Positions 7,368 through 11,400 of a stretch of 11,400 nt of DNA are shown one piece after another. The translations under genes were made by a program, and so were the position numbers. Origin of the DNA: Candidatus Poribacteria bacterium (GTDB taxonomy: Bacteria; Poribacteria; WGA-4E; WGA-3G); assembly GCA_009845505.1 (NCBI GenBank), contig VXZL01000389.1, forward strand, positions 1 to 11,400, written 5' to 3'. The notes below the pieces were generated by a model. That model saw nothing but the letters and a program-made list of their open reading frames with translations. It did no database searches and was not told the DNA's origin. Position 1 is the first letter of the stretch. Each line of letters opens with the position of its first letter.

Positions 7368-7589
7368 TCAATCCGTCGCGCCCCAAGTCGAAAAAGGGCA
7401 TCGTTTGCTGGAGCAGAAAAGTGCCCAGAGGTCTCCATTTAAGGCGGTGGTTTGTCCAGGTAACAAGTTGAGATTGCCGCGTGCCCAGATCGTTTCTGGA
7501 GTTTCTGTTTTTAAATACCGCTCCAATCCTGCTGGATAATTCGTGTCTGTTCGTCTGATAACTTGAACGGGTTGCATCACTTCACTCAC
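7368..7589 (-). pseudogene. Decayed N-terminal fragment resembling DprA/Smf (SLOG) proteins
   Basis: 73 codons starting at a GTG (7589; ATG at 7577 also in frame). The stretch RRTDTNYPAGLERYL, then ETPETIWARGNLNLLP and ALFCSSKRCP, follows the order of DprA-like proteins: a YP..L motif, a P..I/L..RGN..LL motif and the start of the Rossmann/SLOG fold. An intact member would continue for 150-250 more residues, but here a stop follows at 7368 and no matching continuation is seen in the other frames. The insertion of about six residues (NGDLWA) between TTAL and ALFC also looks like decay. Family members bind single-stranded DNA for RecA loading or bind nucleotide ligands. Identification is by motif memory only, so this is tentative. 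Confidence 0.4.
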
Positions 7590-7664
7590 AAGGTTTCTTA
7601 CCTGTTATGGTAAGTATTTTAACAAAGCTCGGCAATTGGTGCAAGGATATAAGGTGCTAAGGCG

Positions 7665-7802
7665 AGGGCATTTAGTTTTAAAAATTCGCTTTATATGTGT
7701 ATATTTTCCGCTGTAGGAGCGAGCTGTGCTCGCGATATTTGAGAAAAAACGTCAACTTATCTAAACGAAAATCGAAATCAAAACCGAAAACTAAATAGCC
7801 CT
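7665..7802. repeat. Roughly 138-bp unit bounded by imperfect inverted repeats
   Basis: Left end AGGGCATTTAGTTTT (7665-7679) and right end AAAACTAAATAGCCCT (7787-7802) are reverse complements apart from one inserted base. The interior is AT-rich and non-coding, with a GC-rich REP-like hairpin close to the midpoint. The octamers GGTGCTAA (7653-7660) and GGTGATAA (7803-7810), one mismatch apart, flank it, though four bases separate the left one from the arm, so they are not a clean target duplication. It looks like a miniature non-autonomous element; no transposase is encoded. Confidence 0.5.
7712..7734 (+). repeat. REP-like palindrome (GTAG/GGAG head with GCGAGC-TGT-GCTCGC hairpin)
   Basis: TGTAGGAGCGAGCTGTGCTC followed by GCGA. 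The stem GCGAGC (7719-7724) pairs perfectly with GCTCGC (7728-7733) around a TGT loop, and a GTAGGAG head precedes it. This closely resembles Pseudomonas-type REP elements, which are moved by REP-associated tyrosine transposases. It stands out as GC-rich within AT-rich DNA. A transposase is not present in the window, and copy number cannot be judged from one copy. Confidence 0.6.
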
Positions 7803-7902
7803 GGTGATAACGTAAGCAGTTTTTAGCGGATTTATCGCCGCATCTACATCACTATACGCAGGAATATACGAGTATTGACTTGGCGTGGCGAGGGTAAACT
7901 TT

Positions 7903-8448
7903 CTATTCTGTTGGATAAGCAGAAAGCCGTCGATGCGCTTCAGGCGGTGCGCCGTTTCGGAGCCAAGCGATGGGTTGCTCTTCCGCCTTGTCAGGATTTA
8001 CCCAGATGATATTTCGGATTTCGCCAACCTGCTGGGAGGCGCGTACGAAAAGATGTCGGATAGTTTCATCAAGCGAGATGACGGTTTGATCCGTTGCAAG
8101 TGCTGCGTGGAGGAGATGAAAATCTTCCCGCAGTGCTTCAATATCTGTTTCTCTGGTTGCTGTTGTGTCGATTTTGTCGGACAACGCTGTATCTTGGGGA
8201 GGCGTGATGTAATCAAATCTCTTTCGGGCAATCATTGATTTCAACCATCTGGCTGCAAAATTCGATTGATGTGCGTTCCACTCCTCGGATAACTCGGGTG
8301 TCATCACAATGTGATGCGAGCATTCATCTCGAAAGGTTTCAAGAAATTCGGTACAGTTGATTGATACGGAGGCAGTCGCTCCTCTACCACCAGCAGCACG
8401 GGCAACCGAGGCGTTCACAACAAGCCGCTTTAAACCCCTTGAACGCAT
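7903..8448 (-). CDS. PIN-like nuclease partner of the upstream AAA ATPase
   Basis: 181 residues from the ATG at 8448. GAAGGG lies about 7 nt upstream, so this start is preferred to a TTG at 8463 that would overlap the ATPase end. The first strand LKRLVVNASVARAAGG (6-21) is the PIN-domain beta-1 with the usual metal-binding Asp replaced by Asn12. Further PIN-like features are the acidic TPELSEEW helix, a late REDFHLLHAALATD helix and TVISLDE (the T.D motif of the fold). Other conserved-looking stretches are HQSNFAARWLKSMIARKR and IIWVNP. PIN domains are Mg-dependent RNases and common toxins. The gene starts one base after the ATPase stop, so translation is tightly coupled and the two probably act together. 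Loss of the first Asp could abolish or alter cleavage. Fold assignment is by motif, and whether the family normally has Asp here is from memory. Confidence 0.65.
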   Translation of the reverse strand: MRSRGLKRLVVNASVARAAGGRGATASVSINCTEFLETFRDECSHHIVMTPELSEEWNAHQSNFAARWLKSMIARKRFDYITPPQDTALSDKIDTTATRETDIEALREDFHLLHAALATDQTVISLDETIRHLFVRASQQVGEIRNIIWVNPDKAEEQPIAWLRNGAPPEAHRRLSAYPTE

Positions 8449-8449
8449 G

Positions 8450-9745
8450 CTATGTCCCTTCAATGAAACGCGACTGCGCTGCTTTTATATAACGACTTTG
8501 CGCTTTGAGGTCGACATCATCAAAATCTTCAGGCCACTCTCCATAAGCCCCCGCTTCGTCTAAGTCTGCACTGTTAACTTCTGTTACGCCATCTTCACGC
8601 CGTGTGAACCAATGTAATTTGACTAACTCCGGTGAGAGGTCCCCTTCTGCAACAAGCGTTTGAACCCCCAAAAGCAGGAGTGAACTATGCGTTTCAACAA
8701 CGACGCGTACCCCCCGTTTCGCTGCGTCCGCCAGCACTTGCGCTAACGCAACTTGGGCGCGAGGGTGCAGGTGTAGTTCAGGTTGTTCAATATAAACTAA
8801 CCGACCTGGCTCTGCCGCAACTAATGCCACTATAACCGGTAAGAGTTGGGACACACCAATCCCTACATCGGCAATGTTAACCATGTCGGTCTCGCCAGTC
8901 CTGCCGTGCGGAAGACGACCGACTTGAACTTCAATACTAACATCGCCAACTTTTTGGGTGCTGACTTTTCCTGTTAATCTAAGAATATGAAGGGCATCGC
9001 CTAATGTCTTTAGACGTTCATCTTTTGCATCTTGCCATTTATGAATGACGCTCGCAGCGTAGTTTTCAAATGTCCCAGGATATTGGGGGCCGGTGCTGCT
9101 TAGTTTGTAGGTACGTTCTGGATTTCCGCGTAATCCGGGGAGGTGAATAGTGTTGAGAATACTGGGCTCAAGTGGATAGGTAACATCGTAAAGGCCTCTA
9201 CCGTCTGGAGCTTCAAAACCCAAAAAACAGCGGAAACGTTTCACTCCCTTAAAATCCCGGCTCATCGGATATTGGTCAATCCGCGATATAGCTTCTTCAA
9301 GCGGCATTTCAGGATATAAAGTAAGATGAAGCGAGGGAGATGATGGGTCAACCGTTGATTTTATTTCTCTCGTCATTTCGACAATTTCAATCCCATCCGA
9401 TCCTTTTCTGAAAGTCGTCTTCACTGAGTAAAAAACATCATATACACGATTCTCAATCCGAACCTGAAAGCGATCTGTCTTCTTTCCATCGGTTAATTTG
9501 GACAAAAACTGCGACATCTCAGTAAATTGAACATTCGGTCCATCAATCAATAGCGGTCCGGGATCATAGGGAACCTCCAAGGTCTGCTTCAACATCAGGA
9601 GCGGTTGCATGATGCTTGATTTCCCAGAACTGTTCGCACCGGCAAGGAGGGTCAACGGATAGATGTCAATCTCACATTCCTCCGCTATTGACTTGAAACC
9701 CTTCACAGTTATTTTGGTGATGCCTTCAAGTTTTTCTTCCGACAT
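8450..9745 (-). CDS. AAA family (SMC/OLD-like, DUF3696-type) ATPase
   Basis: 431 residues. The N-terminus ITKITVKGFKSI (9-20) is the typical first strand of RecF/SMC/OLD-like ATPases. Walker A is GANSSGKS (36-43), an ABC-like signature VGIGVSQ lies at 294-300, Walker B LVYIEQPELHLHP at 316-328 (Glu320 the likely catalytic base) and the switch VVVETHSSLL at 348-357. The C-terminal EWPEDFDD (403-410) resembles the DUF3696 tail. There is no TOPRIM domain, so this is not a full OLD nuclease. Such ATPases often sense phage or DNA damage and control an effector; here the effector candidate is the PIN-like gene that begins one base after this stop. GGGAG lies about 10 nt before the ATG. Upstream, 55 nt away, is a split AlbA_2 regulator and a 12-bp tandem repeat. 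The ATPase class is secure; the cellular role is inferred. Confidence 0.9.
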   Translation of the reverse strand: MSEEKLEGITKITVKGFKSIAEECEIDIYPLTLLAGANSSGKSSIMQPLLMLKQTLEVPYDPGPLLIDGPNVQFTEMSQFLSKLTDGKKTDRFQVRIENRVYDVFYSVKTTFRKGSDGIEIVEMTREIKSTVDPSSPSLHLTLYPEMPLEEAISRIDQYPMSRDFKGVKRFRCFLGFEAPDGRGLYDVTYPLEPSILNTIHLPGLRGNPERTYKLSSTGPQYPGTFENYAASVIHKWQDAKDERLKTLGDALHILRLTGKVSTQKVGDVSIEVQVGRLPHGRTGETDMVNIADVGIGVSQLLPVIVALVAAEPGRLVYIEQPELHLHPRAQVALAQVLADAAKRGVRVVVETHSSLLLLGVQTLVAEGDLSPELVKLHWFTRREDGVTEVNSADLDEAGAYGEWPEDFDDVDLKAQSRYIKAAQSRFIEGT

Positions 9746-9766
9746 CTGAAACTTACTCCCTATAAT

Positions 9767-9812
9767 AATCGTTCACTTAATCGCTTACCTAATCGCTTAC
9801 CTAATCGCTTAC
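9767..9812. repeat. 12-bp tandem repeat, about four copies
   Basis: Units on the plus strand: AATCGTTCACTT (9767-9778, degenerate), AATCGCTTACCT (9779-9790), AATCGCTTACCT (9791-9802) and AATCGCTTAC (9803-9812, partial). Read on the minus strand each unit is GTAAGCGATTAG, that is Val-Ser-Asp-stop in the frame of the upstream regulator gene, so the last codons and stop of that gene are the first repeat copy. The array fills the spacer before the ATPase gene and could be a protein-binding array or a slippage product. Confidence 0.8.
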
Positions 9813-10676
9813 TTTTTGTACGTACTTGGTTCCTCTTCCCTTGCCTATTACATGTAATAAACCTTTATCAGTCATGTTCTTTAGTTCCTCATAGGCAACC
9901 CGGCGCGAGACATTGTTGAGCTCTACGTATTCTTTTGTCGCAATTTGTCCGTGTCTTTGTACATAGAAAAAAGCGTTCCTTTGACGTTCGTTCAACTGCT
10001 CTGAAATATCATCGATTTCTATAAAGGTCGTCTCTTGAATCGGGGAATCAAAGATGATTTTCGTCTCAAGTGGGTGAAATACATAACGCGGTGCTTTGTT
10101 CCCCCATTCCCGACATAACCGCTGCATCATTCTGATACCAGCACCATACCGTTCAATGAAACCAACATCAAACATGAATTGACTCAAAGTCGGGTTTACC
10201 GGTTTGTGAGTCGGTTCATCTGGACTAACACCTTCTGGAAAAGTGCCGGGGTTAATCACCTCAACACGGTTGTCAAATATGAAAACGCGGACATCCGCGG
10301 TTTCTTGATAGTCTCGATGAATCAAGGCATTGATAATCGCCTCTCGCAGGGCATTGAGTGGGTATTCAAACTTATCGTCTCGTTGGAAACTCCTTGAGGT
10401 CCGAAAACTGAGAAGGCGAATGTTTTTTCTTATGAATTCCTCGGCAGTATTGACGTTCTCCCATAAGGTTTCAAAGCAGTCAATGCGATCAATGACTGGA
10501 TGGATAACAGATGTTCCTTTGAATCTGACAACCCGTAATTGGGCATTGTGGAAAAATCTTCTTTGGGGGTGTTTACTGAAAAAGAGAAGACCCGCGTGGG
10601 TTGGTGTTCCGTCATCGCCGACACCATTAATGTTCTTCAAAAATGCTGCCATGCTCATACCTTGCGGTTTAGACAC
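9801..10676 (-). CDS. GHKL-ATPase / winged-helix part of a frameshifted AlbA_2 regulator
   Basis: 291 codons from a GTG at 10676, but this is most likely the 3' part of one 460-codon gene whose 5' part is at 10700-11182. After an AFLKNINGVG...HAGLLFF stretch typical of the family, an ATPase domain (HATPase_c_4) shows YPLNALREAIINALIHRDY (105-123, the N-box), VFIFDNRVEVINPG (131-144) and IERYGAGI (174-181). The C-terminus (229-288) is a winged helix: LNERQRNAFFYVQ, then VSRRVAYEELKNMTDKGLL and GKGRGTKYV. Proteins of this AlbA_2-HATPase-wHTH design (COG2865) are predicted transcriptional regulators. It precedes an ATPase-nuclease pair by 55 nt and may control it. The stop codon lies in a 12-bp tandem repeat. 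Independent translation from the GTG is possible, but no Shine-Dalgarno site is evident. Confidence 0.75.
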   Translation of the reverse strand: MSKPQGMSMAAFLKNINGVGDDGTPTHAGLLFFSKHPQRRFFHNAQLRVVRFKGTSVIHPVIDRIDCFETLWENVNTAEEFIRKNIRLLSFRTSRSFQRDDKFEYPLNALREAIINALIHRDYQETADVRVFIFDNRVEVINPGTFPEGVSPDEPTHKPVNPTLSQFMFDVGFIERYGAGIRMMQRLCREWGNKAPRYVFHPLETKIIFDSPIQETTFIEIDDISEQLNERQRNAFFYVQRHGQIATKEYVELNNVSRRVAYEELKNMTDKGLLHVIGKGRGTKYVQKVSD

Positions 10677-10699
10677 ATTTCGGATTGTTTCTCGACGGG

Positions 10700-10720
10700 T
10701 CAGATACCATTCAACTTTTT
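10700..10720 (-). other. Frameshift site in the AlbA_2 regulator (A5 tract)
   Basis: On the minus strand the codons GAG AAA AAG TTG lead to the stop. Either one more A, or a ribosomal -1 slip on AAA AAG, gives GAG AAA AAG GTT GAA TGG TAT CTG and fuses the two parts precisely. The heptamer is G AAA AAG, close to but not the classic A AAA AAG. No strong stimulatory hairpin or upstream Shine-Dalgarno is apparent, so a deletion or a sequencing error in the homopolymer is the simpler reading. Confidence 0.7.
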
Positions 10721-11182
10721 CTCATCTATATCATCCATGCCAGCGCGTGTAACCAAGAGTCCATCCCAAGTTTGTCCTGTGGCGTTGAGGTGCATCTGCG
10801 CAATCTCTTGTGGGGACATGACGCGGTTGCTATTCCCTACTCTTTTATAGCACCGTCCTTTAACAGAAACGGGTTTTATCGAGCATTCTGCAACACGTAT
10901 CCACAGCACCGATTTCCCTTCCACGTCAACCACTCCAATTTCTATATCCACCCGTGGCTCAGTCGCTTGGGAAATCCGGTTTGACCAGTTTCTTAGCGTC
11001 TCTTTACCGATAGTAATTCCCCTAATTTCTCCGCTATCAGACACACCTATAAGAACAGTGCCACCATCAGTATTTGCAAATGCAGCAGCGGTCTCAATGA
11101 CTTCTTGATCGAAGTTTTCTTTGAATTCGGTCGTGGCGTTTTCGCCTTGAGCAATGTGTTGTTTGAGATCAGTGATTTCCAT
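10700..11182 (-). CDS. AlbA_2 (Schlafen-like) DNA-binding part of a frameshifted regulator
   Basis: 160 codons. The AlbA_2 domain spans about 10-130: ENATTEFKENF (14-24), AAAFANTDGGTVLIGVSDSGEIRG in two overlapping motifs (FANTDGG 35-41, LIGVSD 44-49) and YKRVGNSNRVMSPQEI (112-127, the R.G..N.V.....I pattern). AlbA_2 domains occur in predicted transcription factors and related Schlafen-group proteins. The frame ends at a stop at 10700-10702 soon after residue 150, where related proteins continue. Reading in the next frame from the A5 tract (10716-10720) gives VEWYLTRRETIRNVSKPQG and joins the GHKL part without a gap. The start at 11182 lacks a clear Shine-Dalgarno; an extended -10 promoter lies 64 bp upstream. 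Together the two parts make one 460-residue protein if the frame is restored. Confidence 0.8.
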   Translation of the reverse strand: MEITDLKQHIAQGENATTEFKENFDQEVIETAAAFANTDGGTVLIGVSDSGEIRGITIGKETLRNWSNRISQATEPRVDIEIGVVDVEGKSVLWIRVAECSIKPVSVKGRCYKRVGNSNRVMSPQEIAQMHLNATGQTWDGLLVTRAGMDDIDEKKLNGI

Positions 11183-11245
11183 ACATAACTTTTAAGGTTT
11201 GATTGTCTTGTCTTTATAGGCTGTTTAGAATTGCCTTTGCATACA

Positions 11246-11274
11246 ATTTTAGCACAAAGTTAGCATACGCGCAA
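11246..11274 (-). promoter_or_regulatory. Promoter of the AlbA_2 regulator cassette
   Basis: On the minus strand TTGCGC (11274-11269) is followed by 17 bp and TAAAAT (11251-11246), with TG one base upstream of the -10 (TGCTAAAAT). The expected start is near 11239, giving a leader of about 57 nt. The -35 is poorer than in the other two promoters of the window, but the extended -10 compensates. It would drive the regulator and possibly the ATPase and PIN genes, since no clear separate promoter is seen in front of the ATPase. Confidence 0.55.
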
Positions 11275-11400
11275 CCGTATTGCTAGGGCATCCAGTTCTC
11301 CGAAATCGAGACTTCTTCTGCACAAGCCCAAGCATTTATGCGAATCAACGGTATGAATGCTGTATGGCATTCCCCGGGATCCGTCTACAGTGTTCTATAA
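11275..11400. other. Right-edge sequence without an identifiable gene
   Basis: No Shine-Dalgarno-led ORF is evident. A minus-strand frame ending near 11287 reads AWACAEEVSISENWMP before its stop and could be the tail of something, but it is broken by a stop about 31 codons upstream, and I do not recognise it. Confidence 0.3.

Larger units (their letters stand above)
7252..7902. other. Gene-poor spacer between purine operon and accessory cassette
   Basis: About 650 bp with no intact gene. It holds the DprA-like fragment (7368-7589), a 7-bp inverted repeat AATTGTG/CACAATT (7320-7340), a 6-bp hairpin CTTACC/GGTAAG (7597-7614) with only a weak T-rich tail on the plus strand, and the REP-like, inverted-repeat-bounded unit (7665-7802). 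The stretch 7810-7902 shows nothing I can name. The mix of decayed coding sequence and small palindromes suggests an insertion-prone site. Confidence 0.5.

Noticed and set aside
7245..7539. Two short plus-strand frames in the spacer
   Set aside because: They overlap each other and the DprA-like fragment, have no Shine-Dalgarno and no recognisable motif.
7597..7614. CTTACC/GGTAAG hairpin as a terminator
   Set aside because: Six AT-rich pairs and a weak tail, with no plus-strand gene ending there.
9767..9812. CRISPR-like array
   Set aside because: The 12-bp units are contiguous with no spacers, so this is a simple tandem repeat.

Overview
The window looks like a chromosomal segment of a Gram-negative (diderm) bacterium. 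An outer-membrane beta-barrel protein of the DUF5916 type and a TonB energy transducer both require an outer membrane. The DUF5916 protein, the mixed gene order and a Pseudomonas-REP-like palindrome in an AT-rich spacer would fit an environmental lineage such as Candidatus Poribacteria. That assignment is inference, since no rRNA or marker gene is present. Three likely promoters share one layout: a -35 box, a 17-bp spacer and an extended -10 box (TGnTAnAAT).

Left part, plus strand (1-2954). The C-terminal 561 or so residues of a DUF5916 outer-membrane protein enter from the left edge. A spacer of about 300 bp follows, holding a near-consensus promoter whose -10 box sits inside one arm of an 18-bp inverted repeat. 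Next comes a tonB-like gene with a strong Shine-Dalgarno site. TonB would energise outer-membrane transporters, but a direct link to the barrel is only suggested by position.

Central part, minus strand (7251 down to 3004). One promoter appears to drive five closely packed genes: a multi-pass membrane protein, purF (amidophosphoribosyltransferase, step 1 of de novo IMP synthesis), a small two-helix membrane protein, purM (AIR synthetase, step 5) and a stand-alone FliG-like protein. The last has the FliG middle and C-terminal domains but no FliF-binding N domain and few of the torque-generating charges. A flagellar-rotor paralogue at the end of a purine operon is the most unexpected item here.

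Spacer 7252-7902. This holds the purine-operon promoter, a decayed N-terminal fragment resembling DprA/Smf (SLOG) proteins, and a roughly 138-bp unit bounded by imperfect inverted repeats with a REP-like palindrome (GCGAGC-TGT-GCTCGC) near its centre.

Right part, minus strand (11274 down to 7903). This is an accessory cassette. It starts with an AlbA_2 / GHKL-ATPase / winged-helix regulator split by a one-base frameshift in an A5 tract. A 12-bp tandem repeat follows at its stop codon. Then come an SMC/OLD-like AAA ATPase with a DUF3696-like tail and, one base after its stop, a PIN-like nuclease in which the first acidic residue appears to be Asn. The ATPase-nuclease pair has the architecture of a defence or toxin module, but its function is not established from sequence alone.
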